Shown here one piece after another: positions 7,501 through 16,323 of a DNA stretch of 64,000 nt. Under the pieces are notes generated by a model. It ran no database searches, was not told the origin of the DNA, and was given only the letters and a program-made list of their open reading frames with translations. A program made the translations under genes and the position numbers. Within the stretch, counting starts at the first letter, position 1. Each line of letters starts with the position of its first letter. The DNA comes from DATLSM01 sp035534175 (GTDB taxonomy: Bacteria; Actinomycetota; Thermoleophilia; Solirubrobacterales; 70-9), in assembly GCA_035534175.1 (NCBI GenBank), contig DATLSM010000014.1, forward strand, positions 62,001 to 126,000, in the 5' to 3' direction.

Positions 7501-8325
7501 ATGAGTGACGATCACGCTGGCCTCTCGATAACCATCCCCGCGCGCCCGAAGAACGTGGCGGTCGTGCGCCACGCCGTCGCCGGGCTGGCGGAGCAGCTGG
7601 GCATGGAGGAACCCGGGATCGGCGATCTGAAGACGATCGTCACCGAGGCCTGTATGAACGTCGTCGTCCACGCCTACGACGAGGACGCCGGCCCGCTTGA
7701 GGTCGAGGCCTTTCCCGACGGACGGGAGCTGACAGTTGTGGTCCGCGACTTCGGCGGCGGGATCCGCCCTCACCCCGATTTGGACAGGCCGAGTCTGCGA
7801 ATCGGGTTGACCCTGATCGCCGCCCTCTCCAGCAGTTTCGAGATCTCCGGCGGCCTGGATCGGGGGACGAGGATCACGATGCGCTTGCCGCTGGCCGCGA
7901 ATGGCGACGGAAAGCCACCCGTCGAAGCCGGCGGGGACGTATCCGGGGCCGCCGACCTGAAGATCGCAGGCCGTGAGCTGATCGCTCCGGTCCTCGCCCG
8001 GACCGTGGGGGCGCTTGCTGCGCGCCACCGGATCGCCGTTGACCGGCTCAGCGACGCCTACCTGATCACCGACGCCCTCGCGGCGGAGGCAGCCGACGCG
8101 TTTCCCGACGGGCAGACCTGCTTCAGCGTCACCGACGACGAGGCGGGGATCGATCTGCGGGTTGGACCTGTCCCTCCGGGTGGTGGAACGGCGCTGCGCG
8201 AAGGGCTCGCTATTCCTGCGGTCGGCGGCTCGCTGGAGTCACTGGTGGATCAGGTCCGGGTGGAGAAGAACGAGAGGGGCGAGTACCTGCTGGTTCGGTT
8301 CGCCGCTTTTGAGCAGCAGCTCTAG
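7501..8325 (+). CDS. RsbW/SpoIIAB-type anti-sigma kinase with an extra degenerate GHKL domain
   Basis: GHKL ATPase expected to sequester the neighbouring sigma factor and phosphorylate the STAS protein. Residues 8-130 form a complete domain: N-box E49 and N53 (EACMNVVVHAY), G1 box D83-FGGG, then SLRIGLTLI and RGTRITMRLP. At 274 residues it is almost twice the usual RsbW length. Residues about 144-270 repeat the same pattern (LSDAYLITDALAAEAADAF, then SLESLVDQVRVEK...YLLVRF) but lack the N-box Asn and the glycine box, so this looks like a duplicated, non-catalytic GHKL domain. The gene has its own SigB-type promoter and meets the sigma gene tail to tail with a 4-nt overlap. Confidence 0.87.
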   Translation: MSDDHAGLSITIPARPKNVAVVRHAVAGLAEQLGMEEPGIGDLKTIVTEACMNVVVHAYDEDAGPLEVEAFPDGRELTVVVRDFGGGIRPHPDLDRPSLRIGLTLIAALSSSFEISGGLDRGTRITMRLPLAANGDGKPPVEAGGDVSGAADLKIAGRELIAPVLARTVGALAARHRIAVDRLSDAYLITDALAAEAADAFPDGQTCFSVTDDEAGIDLRVGPVPPGGGTALREGLAIPAVGGSLESLVDQVRVEKNERGEYLLVRFAAFEQQL

Positions 8326-9146
8326 CCTTTCGCTTCGGCTTCCTCCGCCTGCTCGACCTGCTCACGGATTTGCTGCAGGGCGCGGCGCAGGATCCGCGAC
8401 ACGTGCATCTGGGAATTGCCGATCCGCTCGGCGATCTGCGACTGGGTCAGGTCCTCGACGAAGCGCAGCCGCAGCACGAGGAGCTGGCGCGCGTCCAGCT
8501 GGGGGATCGCCCCCTCGAGCGCGGCCTTGCGATCGACCAGCTCGAATCCCGGGTCCTCCGCGCCGACCAATTCCGAGGCCGGCGCCTCGTCCTCGCCTTC
8601 GCCGGCCGGGCGATCGAGCGAGAGAGGGCGACGGTTGTGGCTCGCTTCCATCGCTTCGAGGACGTCGGTCTGCTCGATCTCGAGCCGCTCGGCGATCTCG
8701 CCGACCGAGGGTGAGCGCTGCATCTTCTCGGTCAGCTCGCCGATCGCGGTCTCGACTTCCCCCATCCGGTCGTGCAGTCCGCGCGGCACCCGAATCGTCC
8801 AGACCCGATCGCGGAAGTGACGCTTGAGCTCGCCGAGGATGGTGGGCGACGCGAAGGCGGTGAACGGCGTGCCGCGAGCGGGGTCGAAACGGTCGACCGC
8901 TTTAACCAGCGCCAGGCTCGCGACCTGCAGGAGGTCGTCGAAGGACTCGTTCACCCCCCGGTAGCGCTGGGTCAAGCTCCTGGCAAAGGGGAGGTAGCGA
9001 CGGACCAGCTCCTCCCTGATCGCCGGGTCGCGGCGCTCGGCGAAGCGCGCCCAAAGGCGCTCCTCGCTGGCCAGCTTCTCAGCCGGTCCCGGCGACCCCG
9101 ATTCGGGCGTCTTTGCTTGCGCTTGGTCTCGCCGCTCTGTGGCCAT
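8322..9146 (-). CDS. SigB/SigF/SigG-family RNA polymerase sigma factor
   Basis: Group 3 sigma factor of 274 residues. Region 2 is at about 45-115 (YLPFARSLTQRY, FDDLLQVASLALVKAVDRFDP, FTAFASPTILGELKRHFRD), region 3 at about 120-200, and region 4 with a helix-turn-helix (LTQSQIAERIGNSQMHVSRIL) near 230-255. The pattern is that of stress/sporulation-type sigma factors controlled by partner switching. All expected regulators are next door: kinase, antagonist and PP2C phosphatase. A GGTTT-N15-GGGTA site lies 50 nt upstream, so it probably transcribes its own gene. ATG start. An acidic tail (EQAEEAEAKG) ends the protein. Confidence 0.92.
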   Translation of the reverse strand: MATERRDQAQAKTPESGSPGPAEKLASEERLWARFAERRDPAIREELVRRYLPFARSLTQRYRGVNESFDDLLQVASLALVKAVDRFDPARGTPFTAFASPTILGELKRHFRDRVWTIRVPRGLHDRMGEVETAIGELTEKMQRSPSVGEIAERLEIEQTDVLEAMEASHNRRPLSLDRPAGEGEDEAPASELVGAEDPGFELVDRKAALEGAIPQLDARQLLVLRLRFVEDLTQSQIAERIGNSQMHVSRILRRALQQIREQVEQAEEAEAKG

Positions 9147-9195
9147 GCCAACCTCGCTGCGTGACGCTATCGCCGCTCGCCCTGCGCTGGTCTGC

Positions 9196-9220
9196 TACCC
9201 CGGTCTTCAAGGCCGAAACC
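9196..9220 (-). promoter_or_regulatory. SigB/SigF-type promoter of the sigma factor gene
   Basis: On the minus strand GGTTT (9220-9216), a 15-nt spacer and GGGTA (9200-9196) lie 50 nt before the sigma ATG. This indicates autoregulation. The extended cores GGTTTCGG and CCGGGGTA are nearly shared with the site at 7396-7421. Confidence 0.62.
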
Positions 9221-9572
9221 CCACCTTCGTAGCGAAAGTCCCGCTTGCGGAGCTGAGCCGAGGAGATCGCTGCGCGCAGCGCGAACAAGGAGCGAACGCG
9301 CTCGGGCGAGTTGAACAGCGCCTCCAGCACGTCCACCAGGGACGTCTCCTCGGGTCATCGCGGAGGCCGGCGCTCGCGCACCAACCGCGCCAAGGAGCGA
9401 ACCGGGGACCAGCACTACAGCGAGGCCCGCAATCCGCAGATCGAGGGCCGGTGGAAGATGAGCACCCAACGGCTCCAGCAGGCGATCGCCTGTGCGTAGG
9501 GATGAGCGCAGGCACCCCCCTCGCCAGATCAATGGCCGGACGGCTCCCATGGAGGCAAACTAAGCTGAAGAG
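9221..9572 (+). other. Spacer between sigma gene and PAS-GAF-PP2C gene
   Basis: About 350 nt upstream of two divergent genes. Fragments with coding-like codons occur (for example RVRSLFALRAA on the minus strand, YSEARNPQIEG on the plus strand), but no frame is complete and starts are lacking. They could be remnants of a lost gene. Apart from the sigma promoter just left of it, nothing regulatory was recognised. Confidence 0.35.
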
Positions 9573-11285
9573 GTGAGTTGGCTGCGGGAGCTCGCGACGC
9601 TGATCGGCGGCGGGAGGGCGGAGGTTGAGACCGACGGCGATCGGCAGGTAAAGGACGCCGAGCGAGCCCCCCATTACCTCGCCGAGGTCGTGCAGGGGAC
9701 CCAGGATGCCGTCATGAGCAAGGACCTGAACGGCACCGTGACCTCGTGGAACCCAGCGGCGGAAGGCCTCTACGGCTACAGCCATGAGGAGGCAGTCGGG
9801 CGCCACCTCTCCTTCTTGATCCCGCCCGATCACAAGAACGAGGAGCAGGAGGTCCTCGACCGTCTTCGCCGTGGAGAGCGGCTCGATACCTACGAGACGG
9901 AGCGGATCCGCAAGGATGGGGCGCGCATCGACGTTTCGCTGACCGTCTCGCCCATCGAATACCCCGAGTTGGGGATCGTGGGGGCCTCGGTCATAGCCCG
10001 CGACATCACGTCGGAAAAACGACGGCGCCGGGCGCAGGAGTTCCTCGTCGCGGCAAGCCGGGACCTTGACTCGTCTCTCGATCCGTTCGAGACCGCCCGG
10101 ACCATCGTCGGCACGGCGGTGCCCGAGCTCGCCGAGCTGTGCGTGGTCGACTTCATGCGTAAGGACGGTTGGCTCGGTGACAGCGTGGTCGCTGGGGCTG
10201 ATCCCGAGATGGCGCGGAGGTTGGAGGAGATCCGCAGGCGATCGCCGCTGGACCCCGACGGGGAGCACCCGGTCGCCCAGGTATTGCGCGAGGGTCGTCC
10301 GATGGTATGGCGAGACCTGAGGGCTCCCGAGGTGGTCGACCAGGTCGCTCAGAGCGACGTGCACCGGCGCCTGATGGACGACGCCGGTTACAACTCGGCG
10401 GCGGTCGTTGCGCTGGTCGCCCGCGGTCGCACGCTTGGAGCCCTCTCTTTTCTTCACGCTCACAAAGACCTCAGATATGACCCTTCCGACCTCGATTTTC
10501 TCTGCGAGCTGGCCGATCGAGCGGCCATGGCCCTGGACAACGCACGCCTCTACCGCGAGCGCGATCTGATCGCTGGCGACCTGCAGCGCGGCCTGCGCCC
10601 TCCCCAACCGCCCGCGGTACCGGGGCTCAAGATCTCAGTCGTGTTCGACGCCGCAGGAGATGGGATCGAGATCGGGGGGGACCTCTATGACGTGCTGCCG
10701 ACGGAGGATGGTTGCTGGGTTCTGATCGGCGACGTCGCGGGCAAGGGGAGCGCCGCCGCCGGCGTCTCTGTCGCGATGCGTCACTCGGTGCGAGGCCTCA
10801 CCCGAGAGGTCGACGAGCCGGTGGAGGTCCTGCGGATGGTCAATGAGCTGCTGTTGGAGGGGTCCAGCTTGAACGATTTCGCGACTGCGCTGCTGATCCG
10901 GATGCGCTCCGGCGAGAGCGGCTGGAGCCTTACCATGGCCGCCGCAGGCCATCCCCCCGCCGTCCACATGAAGCAAGGGAGATCCGTTCGGCTCGGGGGT
11001 GGGTCGGTGCTTGGGGCCTGGCGGGATGCCTCCGTCCAGAGCCACCAGACGACACTCGCCTTTGGCGACACGCTGATTCTCTACACCGACGGCTGGCTTG
11101 AGGCAGGCACAGTCGAGGATCATCGCCCGCCTGAGGACCTGGTGGAGATGGCGCGTACGCTCTCCGGTCTTGAGCTGGGAGAACTGACCGAGCATCTGCA
11201 GGCGGACGCTCTTGATCGCAGCGGAGGGAGTCTCCGCGACGACATGGTGATCCTTGCAATCAGGCCTGAGGTGGCAGCTTCCTGA
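9573..11285 (+). CDS. PAS-GAF-PP2C (SpoIIE/RsbU-type) serine phosphatase
   Basis: 570-residue signalling phosphatase. A PAS domain lies at about 33-150 (GTQDAVMSKDLNGTVTSWNPAAE, with the PAC end VIARDITSEKRRR), GAF at about 155-330, and a SpoIIE-type PP2C domain at about 345-568 with metal-binding motifs GGDLYDV (368-374) and IGDVAGKG (385-392). No transmembrane segment is seen, so it is a cytosolic sensor. Expected role: dephosphorylate the STAS antagonist when the PAS/GAF domains sense a signal, thereby activating the sigma factor. The PAS sequence lacks an obvious flavin-binding Cys motif (GRNCRFL type), so a blue-light role is not supported. GTG start at 9573. Confidence 0.9.
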   Translation: MSWLRELATLIGGGRAEVETDGDRQVKDAERAPHYLAEVVQGTQDAVMSKDLNGTVTSWNPAAEGLYGYSHEEAVGRHLSFLIPPDHKNEEQEVLDRLRRGERLDTYETERIRKDGARIDVSLTVSPIEYPELGIVGASVIARDITSEKRRRRAQEFLVAASRDLDSSLDPFETARTIVGTAVPELAELCVVDFMRKDGWLGDSVVAGADPEMARRLEEIRRRSPLDPDGEHPVAQVLREGRPMVWRDLRAPEVVDQVAQSDVHRRLMDDAGYNSAAVVALVARGRTLGALSFLHAHKDLRYDPSDLDFLCELADRAAMALDNARLYRERDLIAGDLQRGLRPPQPPAVPGLKISVVFDAAGDGIEIGGDLYDVLPTEDGCWVLIGDVAGKGSAAAGVSVAMRHSVRGLTREVDEPVEVLRMVNELLLEGSSLNDFATALLIRMRSGESGWSLTMAAAGHPPAVHMKQGRSVRLGGGSVLGAWRDASVQSHQTTLAFGDTLILYTDGWLEAGTVEDHRPPEDLVEMARTLSGLELGELTEHLQADALDRSGGSLRDDMVILAIRPEVAAS

Positions 11286-11314
11286 TCCTGTGAGCCGCGT
11301 CCGGTTGCTACGCG

Positions 11315-11339
11315 GGTTCGGCCAGGGGGAAACCGGGTA
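11315..11339 (+). promoter_or_regulatory. Weak SigB/SigF-like site
   Basis: GGTTC (one mismatch to GGTTT), a 15-nt spacer and GGGTA at 11335-11339. It precedes the decayed frame described next. Because of the mismatch and the lack of an intact downstream gene this is only a possibility. Confidence 0.25.
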
Positions 11340-11340
11340 G

Positions 11341-11584
11341 ACGAAGCGACGACGGCGACGCCCGAACCCCGGCGGCTTTCACCGAGCTCGATCCGGTTTG
11401 GCGCCTCGGGTGAGAAGACCAACCGCTCGCCCAGGTCGTCGAAGTCAACGAGCGTAGCGATCCCGCGGTGGTCAGCTACGAGTTACACGACGAGGACGGC
11501 TGCCTGATCGAGCGCGTCAATCCTGCGGCGCTCGATCGCGGCTGGTGGCAGTCCTTCCAACCCCTGGAGAGGAACCACGGATAG
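11341..11584 (+). pseudogene. Decayed reading frame with an internal stop
   Basis: One frame reads PAAFTELDPVWRLG, then TGA at 11411-11413, then continues in the same frame as a protein-like stretch (VVEVNERSDPAVVSYELHDED, ALDRGWWQSF) to TAG at 11582-11584. Codon choice and amino acid composition after the stop look like real protein, yet no start codon precedes it. A relic of a small gene is the simplest reading. A reading error at the TGA would restore a protein of about 75 residues. Family not recognised. Confidence 0.35.
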
Positions 11585-11748
11585 GCGGGACCGCTGACCT
11601 TCAACCGCTCGCAGGGATGGGAGGCGGTCCACTTTTCGACCGGCCTCGGTGATAGACGGAACCAACATCCAGTCAGCCCGGAAGAACTGGCATGAATCGA
11701 GTGGAGAAACCCGCTGCGTTGTATGGGGCGTGGAAGGCTCTTAGAAAG

Positions 11749-11779
11749 CCGAAAACCCAGCCTGTCGCTGGGCTTTCGG
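11749..11779 (-). terminator. Intrinsic terminator after tRNA-Lys
   Basis: Inverted repeat: 13-nt arms 11749-11761 and 11767-11779 with one mismatch and a 5-nt loop. On the minus strand it is followed by TTTCT, just past the 3' end of the tRNA gene. Confidence 0.7.
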
Positions 11780-11783
11780 GTGA

Positions 11784-11856
11784 TGGGCCGCCCGGGAATC
11801 GAACCCGGAACCTTGAGATTAAGAGTCTCCTGCTCTACCGGTTGAGCTAACGGCCC
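11784..11856 (-). tRNA. tRNA-Lys (anticodon CTT)
   Basis: 73-nt cloverleaf on the minus strand. The acceptor GGGCCGT pairs with GCGGCCC (one G-U), the D arm is GCTC...GAGC, and the anticodon loop CTCTTAA holds CTT. The T arm CCGGG-TTCGATT-CCCGG is intact. No encoded CCA is apparent. A TATAAT box lies 11 nt upstream and a terminator hairpin follows. Confidence 0.95.
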
Positions 11857-11866
11857 GGGGCGGGGA

Positions 11867-11872
11867 ATTATA
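11867..11872 (-). promoter_or_regulatory. -10 box of tRNA-Lys
   Basis: A perfect TATAAT on the minus strand, 11 nt before the mature tRNA 5' end. No good TTGACA lies 16-18 nt further upstream. Confidence 0.5.
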
Positions 11873-11886
11873 GGAACCCGTTCCTG

Positions 11887-12645
11887 CTACCGGGCGGTGC
11901 AGGGCTCAAAGACGCTGCCGCTGATTGTGGTGCCTCCGGCGAAGATGAAGCTGCCATGGGTCTGGAAGACCCCGCTGCCACAGCGGGCGGAGATGTAGCT
12001 GAGCCGCCGCCCGCCAAAGTTGTAGCGCCTGCCGATCTTTACGTCGACATGGGTAAGGGCTCCGTAACCCCCGGCGATCGGCGGCAGGTCGATCGTCGCC
12101 CGGTAGCCGAAGGGCCCCCCTGACAGCCGTTCGATCGGCACGACGACCGCCAGGCTCTGGGTTGCCGGCACGGTCATCAGCGCTTGCACGACGATCGTCG
12201 GGTTGCCGTTCTGCGGCACTCCGTTGAACAGGGTCAGCGGTGAGGTGGCGGCGACCGGCGGATGCCCGGGCAGGGCGACCGTTGCCGCGATGTGCCCGGT
12301 GCCCACGATCGAGCCGTTGCAGGTCTTGCGTGCTTCCTGGGGGGTGGCTTCGCCGATCTGCCCGACGGAGCAGGTGGGCAATCCGCGCGTGGTCAGCCGG
12401 CCTTGGCGATCGAATTCGAGCACCGTCTCCTGCAGCGCAGCGGGGATGCCCCCACTCCTTGAGGCGACGTCGAAGTACCCCTGGAACTCGATCGGCGCGT
12501 ATGCCTTGTGCGGCAGGGCCTGAGGCTCGAATCCCCCATTGGCCCGCAGTACCAGGTCGCCCACTTTGACCACCGCAGCGCTCGCTCCGCTGGCGATGAG
12601 CAGGCAGGCCACTGCGAACACGGCGATTGTCAGGCGTCTCCTCAA
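11887..12645 (-). CDS. Secreted four-cysteine protein, paralogue of the gene at 25592-26374
   Basis: 252 residues with a Sec signal peptide (basic MRRRL, hydrophobic core to about residue 22, ASA-A cleavage site). The mature part begins VKVGDLVLRANGGFEPQALP and is probably beta-rich. Four mature cysteines at 92, 109, 222 and 249 give intervals of 17 and 27, exactly those of the paralogue at the other end of the mce locus. Two disulfides are likely. No catalytic motif is seen. The start is TTG at 12645 (TTGAGGAGACGC); no ATG or GTG lies nearby in frame. Function unknown; location next to the MMPL-mce locus may mean an envelope role. Confidence 0.75.
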   Translation of the reverse strand: MRRRLTIAVFAVACLLIASGASAAVVKVGDLVLRANGGFEPQALPHKAYAPIEFQGYFDVASRSGGIPAALQETVLEFDRQGRLTTRGLPTCSVGQIGEATPQEARKTCNGSIVGTGHIAATVALPGHPPVAATSPLTLFNGVPQNGNPTIVVQALMTVPATQSLAVVVPIERLSGGPFGYRATIDLPPIAGGYGALTHVDVKIGRRYNFGGRRLSYISARCGSGVFQTHGSFIFAGGTTISGSVFEPCTAR

Positions 12646-12857
12646 ATCATCCAGTCCCTACGACGCGTCCGATCTCCGGGCGCTAACAGTTTGCCCCTTG
12701 ACCGTACAGAGCTTCAACACGAGCCCCCCGAGGAAAGTTCCGTCTTCAAATCTAGAGCCGGCCTTGGCTCGAGCTTTCCCCCGGCTCCGCCGGCCCTTAA
12801 CAGAGCCTTCCGCATACGTTCGCCCCTCCTCCTCCCCTGCCCGCCAAACTACCTCGC

Positions 12858-15800
12858 GTGCCTATGAGGAGGAGGAGGAGCATCCGGGCCGGCGCAACGT
12901 CAGCGGGCGTGGAGCCGCGTCCACCGGCGCTCCTGCGTCACCCATGGCGGGTGCTCGCGGTTGCCTCTCTCGTCCTGATCGTGCTCGGAGTCGTCGGAAC
13001 CGGGGTCGAATCCAAGCTGCAGCCGACCTCGCTCAACATCCCCGGGACGCCGTCGGCGCAGGCCGGCGAAATGCTGCGCGGGAGCTTCGGCAACTCGGCC
13101 CCGTTCGCGATACTGCTTCGCGGCCCGGCCGCGGCCATCGATCGCCAGGGCCCGGCGCTGATCCGTGCGTTGCGGCGCGACCCGACGGTCACGACGCTTT
13201 CGCCCTGGGACCGGGGCTCGGTGGCCCGCCTGCGCCCCAGCCCCGGCCGAGCCCTGATCCTGGTCGACTTTCACGTCGGCCTCGACCAGGCCGTGAACGA
13301 AACCGTTCCCAAGCTCAACCGCATACTCACCGAAGAGATCCGCCCTCCGGTGCGGGCCACCCAGTCGGGCTTCGCCAGCATCTCCCGGGCGCTCCAGGAC
13401 GAGTCGATCTCCGCCAGTGAGCACGGTGAGCTGATCGCGATCCCGGTCCTGCTGCTCGTCCTGCTGCTCGTCTTCCGATCGCCGATCGCCGCCGCCATCC
13501 CGCTCGGCTTCGGGGCTCTCACCGTGTTCGCCTCGCGCGGAATCCTCTACCTGGCGACCTCGTGGCTCGGCATAGATGCCTTCGCCCTCACCGTCTGCAC
13601 GATGATGGGACTGGCGCTGGGAGTCGACTACTCGCTGCTGATGGTCTCCCGCTTCCGCGAGGAGCTAGCCGCTGGCGTCACGCCGATTGACGCTGCGTGG
13701 GCGACCCGCCGCACGGCCGGCCGCACGACCGTGTTCGCCGGCAGCACGCTGCTGATCTCGATGATCGTCGCCCTTTTCATCGTCCCCGGCTCGCTGCTCG
13801 CCTCGCTCGCCGGCACGGTCGCGATGGTCGTCGTGCTCAGTGTCCTCGTCGCCACGGCGGTCGGCCCGGCGCTGCTGGTGCTGATCGGCCCCAACGTCGA
13901 TCGCTGGCGAATCGGCGCAGCCCCGAACGGGAAGTCGCGGCTGATGGGATTCGTCCACGCCGCGTTGCGCCGTCCGGCTCCGGTGGCAGCCCTGATCGGC
14001 GCCGTGGTCCTCCTGCTCGCCGCTCCAGCGCTGGCCCTGAAAACCGGCCCGCCCAGCCCCGAACAGCTTTCGACCAGCAACCCGGCCCGCCGCGACGCCG
14101 AACTGATCGACCATGCGATCGGCCCCGGCTGGGACGCGCCCTTCCAGATCATTGCCACCACCGACAACGGGCCGATTACCGAACCAACCCGGCTTGCAAA
14201 TCTGGCGCGGTGGCAGCGGCGTATCGCCGCCTTGCCCGGGGTGCAGGCGGTGATCGGGCCCGGGCAGATCTCCCGCCGGGTCGCGCCACTGCGCGAAACA
14301 GGCAACGCTCTGCTGGCCTCCGAAGGCGCATCGGGCCCCTTCGGTCTGCTCGGCCAACTGGGTCGCAAGCTGGTGATCGCCGCCGGGGGCGTCGCCGAAC
14401 TGCGCACCGGCCTCTCCCAAGCCAGCACCGGTGCCGGGTTGCTCGCCCAGGGCTCGGGGAAGGCCGCCTCCGGGGCGCTTGGGATCTCGCGCGGCCTGGC
14501 CGTCGCCACAGCCGGCAGCCGGCGAGCGGTGAGCGCTCTCAACACTTTTGCAGTGGGAACCCGCCGCCTGGTCGCAGCCCAACAGAAGGCCGCACTCGGC
14601 GCGCTGCAGCTAAGGCTCGGCCTGCGCGACGAAATCCCCAATCTGCGGGTCAACGCTCTGCGCCGCGCGCGCAGGGCCGAATCGTCCCTCGAGCAGGACG
14701 CAAATCACAAACTCCCCGAACTGATCGCCCCGGCCAAGGTCGCCGACGAACAGCTGAAGGCCGCCGTCCAAGCGCTCCAGGAGATGACCGTAGGTCGAGC
14801 CGACTCACACTACGGACCGGCGCTGGAAGCGGTGAGCAAGGCATCGGCCGCGGTCAGCGGCACCAACCCGATCAGCGGTCAACCCTTCGCCCCGGGCTAC
14901 ACCGGCCTGCCCGCCGAACTGACAGAACTGCAAAAGCGCCTCGTCGTCGACTACGGAGAAACCAGGGAAGTCGTCTTCTGGCTGGAAAGCACGATCAACC
15001 ACCTGAAACAGTTCTCGGCGGGCGCAGCGAAGCTGCACGAAGGTCTCGTCCAGCTGGAAAAGGGCGGCGAAAACCTGGCACTCGGCTCGGCGCGCCTGGC
15101 GCGCGCCGCCTCGTCTCTTGATAGCGGCCTCGCTCGTCTGCTGACCGGTTCCACCGCGCTCGCCGCGGGTATCTCGCGCTTGGGCGGTGGGGCCAGGGCT
15201 CTGGAAGAAAATTTGGCCAAGGGAGACCGCGAAGCGACCCCTCTCCAGTCCGGTTTGAACCGCGCGACCGTCAGGGTGACCGCTGGCAACCACACCATCC
15301 AGCGCCGCCTGGCCAGGGTCCGTCGCGGGACCCCGGGACTCTTCGACTCGGGCTACTTCGTCCTCTCCGCGCTCGACGGCTCGCCGCCGCCCCAGCGCCG
15401 GTCGGCCGCTGAAGCGATCGACCTGCGCCACGGTGGGCAGGCGACGACGATGCTCGTCATATCCAGCTACAGCTTCAACACGTCTGGCTCAATCGCGCTC
15501 AACCGCCGCCTCAACGGCATCGCCACCGAAATGGGCCGCGGCGTTGGGATCACGGCCGGGGTCGCCGGCGGCGCCGCGCAGCTCAACGACTACAGCCGAG
15601 TGAGCAGGGCGCGCATCCCCTACGTCGTCGCGGCGATCACCCTCGCCACCTTCCTCGTCCTGATCCTCGTCCTGCGGGCGCTGCCGCTGGCGGCGATAGC
15701 GGTCGGACTCAACCTGGTCACCGTTGGCGTCGCCTTTGGCGTTCTAACCCTCCTCTCCGACGCACCGGCGGGCTGGCCGCTGAGCGGGCATAAATACGTC

Positions 15801-16175
15801 GACGCCGTAGGGGCGACGATGATCTTCGGCATCGTCTTCGGGCTCTCGATCGACTACGCGGTCTTCCTCCTGATTCGGATGAAGGAACGCTACGACCGTG
15901 ACGGCGACCACGCCGCCGCGGTGGAGTTTGGTCTCCAGAGGACCGCCCGGGTGATCACCGGCGCCGCGGCGATCATGATGGCCGTCTTCATCGCCTTCGC
16001 CGGGGCGCCGATCGCAACGGTCAGCCAGCTCGGAATCGGCCTGACCGTCGCTGTGCTGCTCGATGCCACGGTGGTGCGGATCATTTTGCTCCCGGCCCTG
16101 ATGCTGCTGATCGGGGAGCGGATCTGGTGGCTGCCGTGCCCACTGGAGCGCGTCCTGCCGCGGCTCGACGTCTGA
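12858..16175 (+). CDS. MMPL-family RND transporter
   Basis: 1105-residue membrane transporter of the MmpL/RND type, probably moving lipids or other hydrophobic molecules across the cytoplasmic membrane. Two RND halves are present: TM1 at about 31-50, TM2-6 at about 190-345, and a second set near 915-1090. Proton-relay-type motifs occur twice: GVDYSLL (255-261) and GLSIDYAVFLL (about 995). The second extracytoplasmic loop is very long (about 400-900) and rich in Ala/Leu/Gly helices and coiled coil (GLSQAST..., LEKGGENLALGSARL). GTG 12858 or ATG 12864 can start it; no clear ribosome site. It lies 148 nt before the first mce gene on the same strand, which suggests a joint role with the Mce proteins. 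Confidence 0.9.
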   Translation: MPMRRRRSIRAGATSAGVEPRPPALLRHPWRVLAVASLVLIVLGVVGTGVESKLQPTSLNIPGTPSAQAGEMLRGSFGNSAPFAILLRGPAAAIDRQGPALIRALRRDPTVTTLSPWDRGSVARLRPSPGRALILVDFHVGLDQAVNETVPKLNRILTEEIRPPVRATQSGFASISRALQDESISASEHGELIAIPVLLLVLLLVFRSPIAAAIPLGFGALTVFASRGILYLATSWLGIDAFALTVCTMMGLALGVDYSLLMVSRFREELAAGVTPIDAAWATRRTAGRTTVFAGSTLLISMIVALFIVPGSLLASLAGTVAMVVVLSVLVATAVGPALLVLIGPNVDRWRIGAAPNGKSRLMGFVHAALRRPAPVAALIGAVVLLLAAPALALKTGPPSPEQLSTSNPARRDAELIDHAIGPGWDAPFQIIATTDNGPITEPTRLANLARWQRRIAALPGVQAVIGPGQISRRVAPLRETGNALLASEGASGPFGLLGQLGRKLVIAAGGVAELRTGLSQASTGAGLLAQGSGKAASGALGISRGLAVATAGSRRAVSALNTFAVGTRRLVAAQQKAALGALQLRLGLRDEIPNLRVNALRRARRAESSLEQDANHKLPELIAPAKVADEQLKAAVQALQEMTVGRADSHYGPALEAVSKASAAVSGTNPISGQPFAPGYTGLPAELTELQKRLVVDYGETREVVFWLESTINHLKQFSAGAAKLHEGLVQLEKGGENLALGSARLARAASSLDSGLARLLTGSTALAAGISRLGGGARALEENLAKGDREATPLQSGLNRATVRVTAGNHTIQRRLARVRRGTPGLFDSGYFVLSALDGSPPPQRRSAAEAIDLRHGGQATTMLVISSYSFNTSGSIALNRRLNGIATEMGRGVGITAGVAGGAAQLNDYSRVSRARIPYVVAAITLATFLVLILVLRALPLAAIAVGLNLVTVGVAFGVLTLLSDAPAGWPLSGHKYVDAVGATMIFGIVFGLSIDYAVFLLIRMKERYDRDGDHAAAVEFGLQRTARVITGAAAIMMAVFIAFAGAPIATVSQLGIGLTVAVLLDATVVRIILLPALMLLIGERIWWLPCPLERVLPRLDV

Positions 16176-16323
16176 ATGCCCGCCAATCGCGAGGCAGCCC
16201 CAAAGTAGCGCGTTGAATTCCAGTTAAGTCCCTGCGTGGCATCCTCTTGTCCGGGGATGGCTCGGATACGATTCCGTCGCCGTTCTTCCGGGTTGGAGGC
16301 CGGGGAACCGCAAGCGACGATCC

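Noticed and set aside
9207..10607. 466-codon minus-strand frame across the PAS-GAF-PP2C gene
   Set aside because: Overlaps a well-supported plus-strand gene and shows no motif of its own.
9573..11285. Blue-light (LOV) sensor reading of the PAS domain
   Set aside because: The flavin-binding Cys motif of LOV domains is absent.
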